64,000 bases of DNA from Cycas panzhihuaensis. Taxonomy: Eukaryota > Cycadophyta. The position numbers and the translations under genes were made by a program. How positions within the stretch are numbered: position 1 is the stretch's first letter; the number at the start of each line of letters is the position of its first letter. Where the stretch lies: the NCBI GenBank assembly GCA_023213395.1, contig CM041465.1:251541741-251605740 (forward strand). The letters run 5' to 3'. Positions 32,215 through 42,687 of this stretch are shown piece after piece. The notes below the pieces were generated by a model, which was not told the origin of the DNA, did not search any database, and saw nothing but the letters and a program-made list of their open reading frames with translations.

Positions 32215-33401
32215 CAAGGCACAATGGAAGACAAAGAAGAAACAACTTTTGTTGTTGCTCTTGCTGCTAGCTTCAATGCAATGGATGACATGTACATTGA
32301 CTTGGGAGTGTCTATTCACATGATAGGGAGTGAGGAATGGTTTAAAACCTTATCGTTTTGATAGAATAGTTGAATTAGGTAATAAGTATTCTCTTTACAT
32401 TCAAGGAACTGGTGGGAAAGTTCAAAGAATTGGGAATGTTCTTTTTGCCATTGGAATGAAAAAGAATCAACTATCTATGTCCCAGTTGGGAAAAAAGAAG
32501 CTGAGGAGTGTGCTTGATGGAAATGGACACTACTATATTCTAGACGTGAAAAGAAATGGAGTTGTAATTGCAAGAGGGATAGAGAGCAACAATCTCTATA
32601 AGTTGTTTTCTACTTCCATTTTGCCTAAAAGTGATCCCATTATGTCTAGAACTAATGTAAACTCTCTTGCTATTTCCAACATTAATGATAATGAAATCTG
32701 GTATTTGAGTATGGGCATATTTCAAATGATAGGTTAGAATTGGTGAAAAATTCTAACATGGGAGATGGACTTCCAGATGTATCTTTTAATCCCTTTGTTT
32801 GTAGAAGTTGTATGATGGGAAAGCAGCACAGAATCCCATTTCAAAGAAGTTCATGGTGTGCTCAGAATAAATTGGAGCTAGTCCACATAGATCTCTGCGG
32901 ACCCATTACACCAAGTTCCTTAATGGAGCTCAATATTTTCTTACCTTTATTGATGACTTTTCAAGAAGAACTTGGGTATACTTTCTGTATAGTAAATCAA
33001 AAACATTTGATTGGTTTAAAGAATTCAAAACTAAGGCTGCACTAGAAAGCAATAGTAAATTAAAATGCATTCATTCTGATGGTGGAGGAGAGTATATGTC
33101 AAAGGAATTTTATTTCTTTTGTAAGACACATGGAGTTCACAAACAGGTAACTACACCTTATTGACCACAATCAAATGGTGTAGCAGAACAAATTAATAGA
33201 ACCATAATGGAAATGGCTTGTTGTCTAATTCAAGATAGACAAGTTACTAAAACATATTGGGCAAAAGCTATCAATACTACAATGTACCTGATAAATAGAA
33301 TCCCAACTCAAGCTTTGTGTAAGATCACTCCAGAAGAAGCCTAGACATGATGAAAACCGGATATAAATAATTTCAATGTTTTTGGTTATGAAGCTTATGT
33401 T
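32215..33401 (+). pseudogene. Copia F protease, GAG_pre-integrase and integrase N part
   Basis: The frame 32330-32737 contains VELGNKYSLYIQGTGGKVQR, NQLSMSQLGKKKLRSVLDGN and YYILDVKRNGVVIARGIESN. A one-base shift leads to 32740-33045 with CRSCMMGKQHRIPFQRSSW and LVHIDLCGPITPSSL. The core continues with SDGGGEYMSKEF-type text near 33078 and ends at VFGYEAYVHI, where G is inserted. Confidence 0.87.
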
Positions 33402-33406
33402 CATAT

Positions 33407-33599
33407 TGTTAAACATAAACTTGGATTGGAGAATAACTTTCTTGTTTATTATGAGAGATGAATTCTTTATATATACAATGTGAAACTGTAACCACCATGT
33501 ATCTGATTAACACGTGGCATACACTTGTCTATGTTACAAAAAGAGGGGTGTGTTACATGACCCTCAAAACATTCCTAGATAAAACATTATATTCTAACA
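33407..33599 (-). repeat. 3' LTR of Copia G
   Basis: This 193-bp repeat starts TGTTAAACAT and ends TTCTAACA, next to the PPT. Confidence 0.95.
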
Positions 33600-33620
33600 C
33601 CCTCTCTTAATGTTTTATCT
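33577..33620 (-). promoter_or_regulatory. PPT of Copia G inside an inverted repeat
   Basis: The minus-strand PPT AAGAGAGGG abuts the LTR. Arms AGATAAAACATTA (33577-33589) and its exact complement (33608-33620) enclose an 18-nt loop. Confidence 0.8.
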
Positions 33621-34361
33621 TTTGAATCCTATTTTATCTCTAAGAACCTAAAATTTATCTTTGCTAAGTCGCTTTGTCAAAATATCTGCAACCTACTCAT
33701 TTGTTGGGCAGTATGTCAAATCAATTTCTTTGCTTTGTACTTTTTCCCATATGAAGTGATGATGCACTTCAATATGCTTTGTTCGAGCATGGAGAACTGG
33801 ATTTTTGGTTAGCTTGATGGCACTTTGATTGTCACAAAACAAGGTTGTTGACTCCTTTTGGTGCTAATCTAAATCTGACAAAAGTTGTCTCAGCCAAACT
33901 GCTTCACGTACTGCACTAACAACTGATTTATATTCAGTTTTTGTGGATGAGAGAGTGACTGTGGGTTGTCTTTTGTTGCTCCAAAAAATTGTTGTTGATC
34001 CAAGGAAGAAGCAATAACCACTTGTTGATCTCCTTTTTTCTTTGTCTTTTGCCCAGTCTGAATCACAATATCCAATTAATTTATTTGATTTTAACTTTGG
34101 ATATGTAAGTTTCGAATCAGTTGTTCCTTTTAAGTATCTAAGTATTCTTTTTGTAGCTTTCCATTGTTTCACCTTTGGATCTTGCATATATCTAGAAACT
34201 AGGCTTATTGAGTATGAGATATCAATTCTAGTTGCAATGGGATATATCAAGCTATCAATCAGTTGCCTGTATAATGTTCCATCAATTCCTAATTCTCTTT
34301 CATCTAGAGCAAGATCACAGTTGATTTCCATGGGTGTTATACGATTGTTGCTTTCTTCCAT
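33621..34361 (-). pseudogene. Copia G RNase H
   Basis: The 165-codon open frame 33864-34361 reads ITPMEINCDLALDERELG, LYRQLIDSLIYPIATRIDIS, WKATKRILRYLKGTTDSKLT, GYCDSDWAKDKEKRRSTSGY, SNKRQ and TKTEYKSVVSAVREAVWLRQ. Active-site acidic residues D (CDSDWA) and E (TEYKS) are visible. The C-terminal part continues left to 33621 with stops. Confidence 0.9.
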
Positions 34362-35040
34362 TTTAAATTTTATTAGCAGATTTTTAATCTATCTTCTCTG
34401 GGACAAGGAGATTGAATCTTGTTTTTGATCGACCTCTATCCCTAGATAGTAGTTCAGAAATCCCAAGTCTGTCATCTCAAAGCCTTTTCCAATTGAGCCT
34501 TTATATCAATTATTGACTCTGCATCACTACCTGTGAGGATCATATCATCCACATAGAATACAATTATCAATCCCCGTCTTTTCTTTGTATATAAGCTAGA
34601 GTTAGAGTTGCACCTGTGAAATCCATTTTGGATGAGGTACTTGTTTAACTTGGCGTACTAGGCTCTTAGTGCTTGCTTTAGCCCATATAAAACCTTTTTC
34701 AATCTACAAACAAGATTTTCCTGACCGTTTTGAATATACCCATCTAGTTGTCTGATGTAGATCTCTTCCTCGAGTTCACCGTTCAGAAAGGGGCTCTTCA
34801 CATCTAACTGATACATTTTCCAATTGTGTTGAGTTGCTAATGCAATTACTGATCTCACATGTCCAATTTGGCTATTGGTGAGAATGTCTCTTCATAATAT
34901 ATTCCAACAGTCTGAGTATAGCCCTTGGCTACTGGCCTAGCCATGTACTTATTTATTCTGCCATCAACATTCTCCTTTATCTTGTATACCCACTTGCAAC
35001 TGACTACTAGCTTTCTAGGAGGCAAATCTACCAACTCCCA
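34362..35040 (-). pseudogene. Copia G reverse transcriptase remnant
   Basis: The frame 34658-34858 reads MRSVIALATQHNWKMYQLDV, KSPFLNGELEEEIYIRQLDG, VLYGLKQALRA. Translation across about 34535-34560 gives FYVDDMILTGSDAE, so the catalytic aspartates remain. Stops and one shift near 34860 separate it from the N-terminal block. Confidence 0.87.
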
Positions 35041-35043
35041 TGT

Positions 35044-35750
35044 CTAGTTTTTGGAAATTGATTCCATTTCTGCATCCATTGTTGCTTGCCATTCCTCATG
35101 TCCTCTTGCCTCTTCAAACAATTTTGGCTTTATGTTAGAGAACAAGGCCTGATGCTTTTGACTTCTTGTCTTGTGTGTGTATATGTCTCCTTTACCTTCT
35201 TCAATGGTCTTGAGATACCATTTTGGTACTCTTTTTTCCTTCTTTCTTTCTTCTTTTGTGAATGAGTCTTTGGGAGATGATTCTTCTTCTTCAATGGGTG
35301 GATTTTTGTGAGATTGTGAAGCCCTCTTTGAATCATTTGTTTCTATGTCCTCTGAAGTAATTCGAGAAATTTCTTCAGCAGGAGCTTCTTCTTGAAGTAT
35401 TCTCTTGGGCATTTCTTCAATTACTTGTTGGATTGGAGTATCCTTTACAAGATCATCTTCGTTAAAGACAACATCCTTACTTCTATAGATCTTATTTGTT
35501 TTAGGATCTATACATTTATAGGCCTTTGAATTTCTACTATAGCCGACCATTATATATCCTATGCTTTTGGAGTCAAATTCGGATCTCTTCTTATCTGGTA
35601 TGTGGACAAATGCTTGACATCCAAAAACTTTTAAATTACTTACGTTTGGTTTGACCCCGATCCATGCTTCTTCAGGAGTGATTTGTTCTAAGGCCTTTGT
35701 AGGACTTTGGTTTATAAGATAGCCAATAGTACAAAATGCTTCTGCCTAGT
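35044..35750 (-). pseudogene. Copia G integrase C-terminal linker
   Basis: The 168-codon frame 35044-35550 starts MVGYSRNSKAYKCIDPKTNK and IYRSKDVVFNEDD, then an acidic linker (EEEAPAEE; EEEESSPKDSFTKEERKKEK) and RVPKWYLKTIEEGKGDIYTH leading to RT. The remaining distal integrase (VFGCQAFVHIP-type) lies at 35550-35750. Confidence 0.87.
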
Positions 35751-36690
35751 AGATTCTTGAGATCTTCTTTTCTTCGATCATGCTACAAGCCATCTCCATA
35801 ATTGTCCTAGTTTTGCGTTCAACAACTACGTTAGATTGAGGTGTGTAAGGAGTTGTAATTTGTCTATGTATTCTATGTGCTTTGTAGAAATTCAATAATT
35901 CTTTTGAAATGTACTCTCCTCCACCATTTGACCTGATACATTTGATTTTTGATCTAAATTCTAATTCAATTTCAGCTTTAAATTCCTTGAATTTTTTGAA
36001 AACCTCAAATTTATTGTAGAGAAAGTAAATCCAAGTTTTCCTAGAAAAGTCATCAATGAAAGTTAAGAGGTATCTAGCACCATTAATTGAGTGAGGAGTA
36101 AGAGCGCCACATAAATCAGTATGTACTAACTCTAATCTGTTTTGAGCTCGCTATTCATTTGTCTTAAATGGAAAACGATGTTGTTTCCTAAGCAAACAAC
36201 TTTTGCAAACAAAGTGTTGAAATGAAATATTTGGAAGACCATTCACCATTTTTTATTTTTGAAACTATGCTAACCTGTTCGATGGGATATGCCCATACTT
36301 CAAATGTCACAATTTATTATTATCAGTGTTGATTGTAGTATATGCTTTTACATCTTGATTGACTATTATAGTATTAGAATGCAATCTATATAAGTCGTTA
36401 CTTTATGTTTTTTTAGCAATTATAGCACCATTTTTCTTCATGTATAAAATGTAATAGTGTCCTTCCTCATCAAATATAGTCCTTAGCTTTTTCTTTCCTA
36501 ACTAGGAGATAGAAAGAAGATTCTTTTTTAAACTAGGCACGAAAAATACATTACCAATTTTTTGCACAACACCTTTTACTTTAATTGCTATGGTTCCAAC
36601 CCCTTTGATGTTTAGCGGGTACTTATCCCCTAACTTAACATATTTGTTTGAAGTATAGGATTTTAGTGATTCGAACCAATATTCTTATAT
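35751..36690 (-). pseudogene. Copia G integrase core and GAG_pre-integrase remnant
   Basis: Minus-strand text in broken frames gives the IDLCGALTPHSINGA-type core start near 36080-36120, SNGGGEYIS near 35910-35930, the LCKSCLLRKQHRFPFK-type zinc region near 36150-36220 and GMKKFL-like upstream sequence. No single open frame exceeds 60 codons, so it is more decayed than the rest of G. Confidence 0.75.
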
Positions 36691-36692
36691 TG

Positions 36693-37717
36693 TCATATGC
36701 CTTGATGCTCCAGAGTCAATGTGCCACACTTCTTCATCCTCGAGACCAACAATGAGTGCAACAATGAATGCAGTTTCTTCTTCATCTTCGTCGTCCTGTT
36801 CTTTGCTATAATTTCTTGCAGGGCATTTCCCTCTCTGGATTTTAGCCCTTCTATACGAGTATTGATAGGGATAATGCTCGGATTGCCCACAGTGGTAACA
36901 AACATCAAAGGCTCTATAGCTGCTTGAAAAAAGACCTGGTTTCCCACAGTTGAAACATACCCTAGCTTCTCTAGGTGGAATGTTGCATCCTTGCCCTCGA
37001 TTTTCTTGCCATCTCCCATGAGACGGGTTTCTGGTATCTGGGGCTTGTGCACATCCACGAAATTGCCCCCCTTCTTCTGGGTCCCAAATGGAGTTTGGTC
37101 ACAAAGGCATCTTCGATTTCTGCTAAATCTTCGTAGTGTTTGTTCCTTTATTCCTATCTTAACAACAACCCTGTTAAAGTGTCAATAGTCATTATATTAA
37201 TTTGTTCAATATTGGTTATTGTATTAATTGTAACATCAAAGGATCTTAGAAGTTTGTTTGCTATCATCTCCACAATCTCCTGCTCTAAGATATTTCCTCT
37301 AGCACTCAGCAAGCCATTTCTGATTGATATGACCTTGTCGATGAATTCTGAAATTGTTCCAGTATCCTTCATGCATAGCTTAAACAACACTTCTTTGAGG
37401 GCTATGATTCTTGCCTGTTTCTTTTCGCTAAACATATTTTCAAATGTTTTCCAAATAGTTGAAGAGGAATTCTGTTTCTCAACATAGATGAGAAGAGGAT
37501 CAGAAATAGGCTATTTTAATACTATTACCCCTACATTGTCTCTTTCTTCCCAATTGGTTTGATCAGTACCAAAGAATCGAGTTTAGTTTCGGCCCAAAGT
37601 GGCTATATTCCAGGCATTTTTGGCCCTTAAGAAAGTTTCCACTTTGATTTTCCATACATGGTAGTTGGAATCAGTTAATTTGTCCTGCTCAGCCAATGCC
37701 AATATAGAAGCAACCAT
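36693..37717 (-). pseudogene. Copia G gag remnant
   Basis: Gag starts at an ATG at 37717-37715 (MVASILALAEQDKLTDSNYH). The frame 37154-37435 covers MFSEKKQARIIALKEVLFKL, DTGTISEFIDKVISIRNGLL and SFDVTINTITNIEQI; the frame 36693-37058 covers the glycine- and cysteine-poor tail, where a knuckle-like GYVSTVGNQVFFQAA block has lost cysteines. Confidence 0.85.
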
Positions 37718-38409
37718 CACTAAATTAGAAAATAGAGGTTTTTAGGGCCTGACCATACAGTCGTACAGATTTCCATACAATTTTGCAGGTGTACGAATTT
37801 GGGCAAAACTTACCTCAAATTGAAGGTTTTTTTTTAGGGGAGTCTGAATCTATCAGCCTTTTTGTAAACAAATTGCCTAGATTATTCAGAAACTATCTCG
37901 AAATGTAAAATTAGGCAGCTAAGGTTTTTGGGAATTTTGCTCATAAAATAAAAAATCCTTGACGAAAATCTTCAAAATTGGTTTGAAAAGATTTATAATA
38001 CAGAAATGAAAGTTTTGCAATAGATTTTATTAGAAGAAACTAGAAATTTTGACTAGAATTAATGTATGAAGTTTCAAACCCATGCCCCTGGTAATTTGTC
38101 AAAAACTCCTTGAAGATGACCTCGAATGTCTTTGACCTAGTTGACAAGGATGATGTTCGTACTGAGATCTATCTGTTGGTGAAGTTTTGTCAAAATCTAA
38201 GAACTTTCAGATTTTCTCGTCCATACAAGTTCATACAGAGGTCTTTACATAGTCAATTTCTTCATTCTTTTGACGAATGTATGTCTTCTTCTTCAAAAGA
38301 TTACTCTAATCCTCCTGAACTCTTTTCTTTAAGTTACAAATCTGATCTCTGTAAATCTCATATGGTTCCTCTCTTAGACAGTTTCTCTTTCAAGTAGGCA
38401 AATTGCCCT
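37718..38409 (-). other. Copia G leader
   Basis: This is an untranslated leader. It has GTACG-rich palindromic bits (near 37757-37800 and 38215-38235) similar to the leaders of A and K. A 95-codon plus-strand frame here has no family match and is taken as chance. Confidence 0.6.
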
Positions 38410-38421
38410 ATTCTAATACCG
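38410..38421 (-). promoter_or_regulatory. Primer-binding site of Copia G (mutated)
   Basis: The minus strand reads CGGTATTAGAATAG next to the 5' LTR. The first base and two inner bases differ from the TGGTATCAGAGC consensus. Confidence 0.75.
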
Positions 38422-38614
38422 TGTTAAACATAAACTCAGATTGGAGAATAACTTGCTTGTTTATTATGAGAGATGAGCTCTTTATATATACAATGTGAAA
38501 TTGTAACCGTCATGTATTTGATTGACATGTGGCATACACTTGTCTATGTTACCAAAAGAGGGGTGTGTTACACGACTCTCAAAACAATCATAGATAAAAC
38601 ATTATATTCTAATG
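38422..38614 (-). repeat. 5' LTR of Copia G with altered end
   Basis: This 193-bp repeat partners 33407-33599. Its last two plus-strand bases are TG where CA is expected, placed exactly next to the TSD CATAT, so both terminal bases appear to have changed by transition. Confidence 0.93.
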
Positions 38615-38619
38615 CATAT

Positions 38620-39187
38620 TCCAAATAAGAAATGAACTAAGCTTGATAACAAAAGCATAGAATATATAATGATTAGATATAACAACAGATCCAAGGCTTA
38701 TAGATTCATTGATCCTAAAACCAACAAGGCCTATATTAACATAGATGTAGTCTTTGATGAAAGTTTTGAAAGAAATAAAGGGATATGTAAAGAAATCTCA
38801 ACAAATCTCGAAACATCAGTTACCAGTCCCTTACTAATTTCTATTGATGAAGATTCTGGAATCACTTCAAAAGATGTTGAATTTTAAAATGACCCCCTTG
38901 AAGGGAAATCTCTAAACAGTAGTCAAGCTAGTCCATTCTTGGAACAAAGTACTTCAAGAGAAGAAGAACAAAATAGGAGAGATGCACTTGAAGAACAGAC
39001 CATAAGGATTCCTCCAAAAAGGACACCAAAATGGTATCTCAAAACTATTGAAGTAAAAGGAAATGTTTTTGAACACAGAACAAGGTCACAAAAACATTAA
39101 GCATTGACTTGCCTTGTTGAACCTCAAACTTATAAAGAAGCAAGTCAACATTCTAAATTTAAAACAACAATGGATGCTAAGATAGTT
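38620..39187 (+). pseudogene. Copia F integrase distal part and linker
   Basis: F resumes with a TKLDNKSIEYIMIRY-like block, then SKAYRFIDPKTNKAYINIDV (38669-38887), an acidic serine-rich linker and RIPPKRTPKWYLKTIEVKGN leading to HRTRSQKH. It ends at 39187, where H is inserted (TSD TAGTT). Confidence 0.88.
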
Positions 39188-39426
39188 TGTTATGATCCTC
39201 CACCATATGAGGTTATTGTGTTTATCCCACATGCATAAGTCTAAGAGATGGGTAGCCTTAATAGCCCATATATATGTATGTAATGTATAAGTCGGATCAT
39301 GATGTATTTTGTAATCTTATGTTAATTGAATGTTCTTTGGAACTTCATCTCTTTCTTTATCGTTTGCCTATCATTTTCTATTTCTATTTCTCTATGTTGA
39401 ATGGTAATAGGAATAGGTTCATTACA
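39188..39426 (+). repeat. 5' LTR of element H
   Basis: It starts TGTTATGATCC and ends CATTACA. It matches the 3' copy at 235 of 239 positions. Confidence 0.97.
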
Positions 39427-39428
39427 AG

Positions 39429-39440
39429 TGGTAACAGAGC
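39429..39440 (+). promoter_or_regulatory. Primer-binding site of element H
   Basis: TGGTAACAGAGC lies two bases after the LTR, one change from the tRNA-Met PBS consensus. Confidence 0.85.
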
Positions 39441-40132
39441 GCCCAGGTTGAGAGAGGTGTTTTTGTTCAGTATTAAAGCAGTGATTTGGGAGGTGCCATA
39501 ACGTTGAAATTTCTGAAAAGTAATAGCGAAATTGAGACGAAATAGCTCGTTCTATAAAATTTGAGTGGTCGCACTACAGATTTTGGGGTGAAAGTGCGAA
39601 AATTGCAGCAAAATTAATTTCGGCTTGCGTTTTTTCCGCCGTCGTATTTTTGGGACAGATCTGCAACCTCAACTTCAAAGAGCCATAACTTTGGCTACAG
39701 GTATCCAAATGACCTCAAATTTTTTTTGATTCTGTGCGTTTTCGAATTTACTTTCCAATGGAAGTGGGTTGAGGTTGATTAGAATTCGGAGTGAAAAGTT
39801 ATTAGCAGTTTATCAGAAGGTACTATTATAGTCTCTAGAAACCCTAATTGTAAAATTCTTAAAAGGGGCATAACTTTTGATTGAGATGTCAGAATTGACT
39901 TTTATCTGAACCGTTGGAATCGCGTCTCAGAGGCCATCATTTTCATCCATATTTCATGTATTTTTGAGCTATATTTTTTTTCAGAAATAAGTTTTTAGGA
40001 ATTTAAGGATTTCATATTATACTTTTCTTAGCCACAAAGCCATTACTCTCGAGGCCCAATATATGTTTTTGTAACAAAATTAGGGGATAATAGGCTATAG
40101 ACACCCCTAATCTCTTCTATATCCATATTATC
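39441..40132 (+). other. Element H leader
   Basis: This is a leader of about 0.7 kb without coding sequence. It is expected to contain packaging signals shared with the autonomous partner, which is not in this window. Confidence 0.6.
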
Positions 40133-40960
40133 ATGGATACAACAAGGCCTATACCGCGCATCTTCAATGCAGATGGGACTCTTTCTGTAAGTGATTGGGT
40201 TGATGATATAGAGGCATATTTAAAATCACTTGATGATGACTACATGAACAATAAAGAGATGACTAAAGTAGCATCATTGTATCTGCAAGGAGAAGCTTAC
40301 CTTTGGTTTCAAGAGTGGTATAACACACATAATACATTTAATTCATTTTTATTTCTAAAATTAGATATTTGTATTAAATACCATGCTTATTGGTGGAAAA
40401 AAATGCAAAATCTTGAGAAAGACAAACAAGAAGCACGGCAAATACTTGAGAAGTATAATCGTAGCATGGGACAAGGAATTCTGCCCACTCCACAAAGTCA
40501 AGAACAAAAGAAAGATGATGAGAAAGAAAAGAAATGTCAAGAGCAAGTAACAGAAGTTGTTTGCCACCCCACACCACCAGCAACACCTATGGACAAGGGA
40601 GAAAAGACATCACAAATAGTTGAAAGACAAACTAAAGTGGAACCATATCGGCATCCACATTATCAAGAGGCCCAACGCAACCAAACTTATCAAGCAAGGC
40701 ACTCATCAACTACAAACACCAGGCAAGCACATTATTCGAGTTTAAGGTTTCAATATTATAGATATCCAGAGTATATCAGAGGATGTTCAGGGCGTATCAA
40801 AATCAACTTGGGATGGATAGATCCCCATTCCATGTGCAACTTTTCTAACGACCTTCGCAGGAGCTATCGGTTGGATATTAATAACAGGAGATGGTCACAT
40901 GCATCATTAAATCAAGATGCTTCGAGGGCGAAGCATTTTAGGGGGGAGGGCATGTTATGA
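40133..40960 (+). CDS. Intact gag-like protein of element H
   Basis: This is an uninterrupted 275-codon frame. The N-terminal third is Retrotrans_gag-like: PRIFNADGTLSVSDWVDDIE, AYLKSL, then KVASLYLQGEAYLWFQEWYN, the L.G.A..WF pattern. The middle (residues 95-150) is lysine- and glutamate-rich with likely coiled-coil character, followed by a proline/glutamine/histidine-rich basic region. There is no CCHC knuckle and no protease. The last codons overlap the PPT and the first bases of the 3' LTR (stop TGA at 40958-40960), so the end reads FRGEGML. It likely makes a particle protein or RNA-binding factor used in trans; the C-terminal 70 residues match nothing I know. Confidence 0.8.
   Translation: MDTTRPIPRIFNADGTLSVSDWVDDIEAYLKSLDDDYMNNKEMTKVASLYLQGEAYLWFQEWYNTHNTFNSFLFLKLDICIKYHAYWWKKMQNLEKDKQEARQILEKYNRSMGQGILPTPQSQEQKKDDEKEKKCQEQVTEVVCHPTPPATPMDKGEKTSQIVERQTKVEPYRHPHYQEAQRNQTYQARHSSTTNTRQAHYSSLRFQYYRYPEYIRGCSGRIKINLGWIDPHSMCNFSNDLRRSYRLDINNRRWSHASLNQDASRAKHFRGEGML
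40914..40952 (+). promoter_or_regulatory. PPT of element H with upstream AGGG hairpin
   Basis: The PPT AGGGGGGAGGGCA reaches the 3' LTR. Just before it, 40914-40924 pairs with 40929-40939 around the loop AGGG (core ATGCTTCG / CGAAGCAT, 8 perfect pairs, then one G-U and two A-U). The hairpin lies within the gag frame. Confidence 0.78.
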
Positions 40961-41191
40961 TCCTCCACCATATGAGGTTATTGTGTTTATCCCACATGCA
41001 TAAGTCTAAGAGATGGGTAGCCTTAATAGCCCATATATATGTATGTAATGTATAAGTCGGATCATGATGTATTTTGCAATCTTATGTTAATTGAATGTTC
41101 TTTGGAACTTCATCTCTTTCTTTATCGTTTGTCTATCATTTTCTATTTCTATTTCTCTATGTTGAATGGTAACAGGAATAGGTTTATTACA
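40953..41191 (+). repeat. 3' LTR of element H
   Basis: This 239-bp repeat starts TGTTATGATCC and ends TATTACA. It follows the PPT. Confidence 0.97.
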
Positions 41192-41196
41192 TAGTT

Positions 41197-42104
41197 GCTA
41201 TTAAAAAAATTAAACTTGGAAGTTGGTTGAACTACCACCAAACAAACCCATTGTTAATTGCAAATGGGTTTAAAAGGTAAAAAAAAGGTCCAATGGAGAA
41301 GTTGAAAAATATAAGGCAAGATTAGTTGTTAAGGGGTACACTCAGACTGCTGGAATAGATTATGATGAAACATTCTCAACAACAACCAAACTAAATACTG
41401 TGAGAGTTGTAATTGACTTAGCAGCTTAGCAAAAATGGAAAAAATTTCAACTTGATGTGAAAGAGTCTTTTTAAATGGAGACTTAAAAGAGGAAGTATAT
41501 ATGCATCAGCTAGAAGGATATGCAAAATCAAGACAAGAACATCTTCTATGTAGACTAAAGAAGGCCTTATATGGGCTGAAATAAGCACCAAGGGCCTGGT
41601 ATGCAAAATTGGATAAATATCTTGTTCACAATAATTTTCATAGGTGTAAATTTGATCCTAGTTTGTATGTGAAAATCAACAAAGATATAATAACTATAAT
41701 AGTGGTGTATGTAAGTGATATGGTCCTCATAGGAAATGATACAGACTCCATCACATCAATAAAGGATCAATTAAAAAAAGGTCTTTGAAATGATTGACTT
41801 AGGACTGTTACATTTTAATCTTAGAATTGAAGTAAATTAACTGGAAGATACAATTATTTTATCTCAGTCCAAGTACATTAGGAATCTGTTGAGAAAATTT
41901 AATATGGAAAATTGTAATAGCAATGCAACACCCATGGAGACAGGCTGTGTTCTAAATCATGACACAGATGGTAAGTCAATAAATACAACTACATACAAAC
42001 AACTAATTAGAAGCCTAATATATCTCACTGCTACTAGACCAAACATTTCTTACTCAATTGGAGTAATTTCTAGATATATGCAAGAGCCCAAGATATTACA
42101 CTAG
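41197..42104 (+). pseudogene. Copia F reverse transcriptase remnant
   Basis: F continues after H with an IVAIKKIKLGSWL-like start, KARLVVKGYTQTAGIDYDET-type text near 41320-41370 and KKALYGLK near 41555-41582. The polymerase box near 41700-41720 reads YVSDM: one catalytic aspartate is serine. The frame 41889-42104 then has MRKFNMENCNSNATPMETGC, SLIYLTATRPNISYSIGVIS and RYMQEP. Confidence 0.87.
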
Positions 42105-42642
42105 CATGCAACAAAGAGAATGCTCATATATTTAAAAGGAACAATAAACTTGGGATTGAACTAAACGAAGACCAATACCATGGAGCTAATTGGTTACAGT
42201 GACTCAGATTGGGTTGGCTATAGAGTAGATAGGAAGTCTACTATAGGATACTATTTTTCCATAGGTTTTGCAATAATATCATGGAGCAACAAAAAGTAGT
42301 CCAAAGTTGTCTTATCTTCTACAAAAACTGAATACAAGTCTGCAATGAGTGCAACTTGTGAAGCCATCTAGATTAGATAGTTACTAAAAGATTTGGATCA
42401 AGAGCAAAATATTCCTACTACTCTGTATTGTGACAATCACAGCACAATTAAGATGACCAAAAATCCAATTTTTCATGCTAGAACAAAGCATATAGAGGTT
42501 CATCATCACTTCATAAGAGAAAAGGTTCAAAGTAAGGAGATAGAGCTACTGCACTGCACATCAAATGAACAAGTTGGAATAATTTACAAAACCCCTAAGC
42601 AAGGATAATTTTTAATTTTTTAAGAATAAACTTAGAATAAAA
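42105..42642 (+). pseudogene. Copia F RNase H
   Basis: Broken frames give YSDSDWVGYRVDRKSTIGYY-type text near 42195-42255, TKTEYKSAMSATCEAI near 42325 and then 42393-42608 with TLYCDNHSTIKMTKNPIFHA, RTKHIEVHHHFIREKVQSKE and the IYKTPKQG end. One in-frame stop (LH*HATK) lies near 42102. Confidence 0.86.
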
Positions 42643-42687
42643 TAGATAAAACATTAAGAGAGGGTGTTAGAAATAATGTTTTATCTA
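42643..42687 (+). promoter_or_regulatory. PPT of Copia F inside an inverted repeat
   Basis: The PPT AAGAGAGGG abuts the 3' LTR at 42665. Arms of 14 bp, TAGATAAAACATTA (42643-42656) and its exact complement (42674-42687), enclose a 17-nt loop. Confidence 0.8.

Larger units (their letters stand above)
33407..38614 (-). mobile_element. Copia element G, nested in F
   Basis: This minus-strand Copia element has 193-bp LTRs at 33407-33599 and 38422-38614 and a perfect duplication CATAT (33402-33406, 38615-38619). It belongs to the same group as A, F and K by gag, PPT and LTR start. It carries gag, GAG_pre-integrase, integrase, RT and RNase H with stops. The outer end of the right LTR reads TG instead of CA. 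Confidence 0.95.
39188..41191 (+). mobile_element. Element H, short gag-only LTR element (TR-GAG type)
   Basis: This 2,004-bp element has 239-bp LTRs at 39188-39426 and 40953-41191 and a perfect duplication TAGTT (39183-39187, 41192-41196). The LTRs differ at 4 positions, all C/T changes. PBS and PPT are present. The only protein is a gag-like frame; protease, RT and integrase are absent, which is the terminal-repeat-with-gag class of non-autonomous Gypsy-related elements. It is probably the youngest insertion in the window. Confidence 0.95.

Noticed and set aside
38110-38397. 95-codon plus-strand frame in the leader of Copia G
   Set aside because: No family resemblance and antisense to the element; it is explained as chance in AT-rich DNA.
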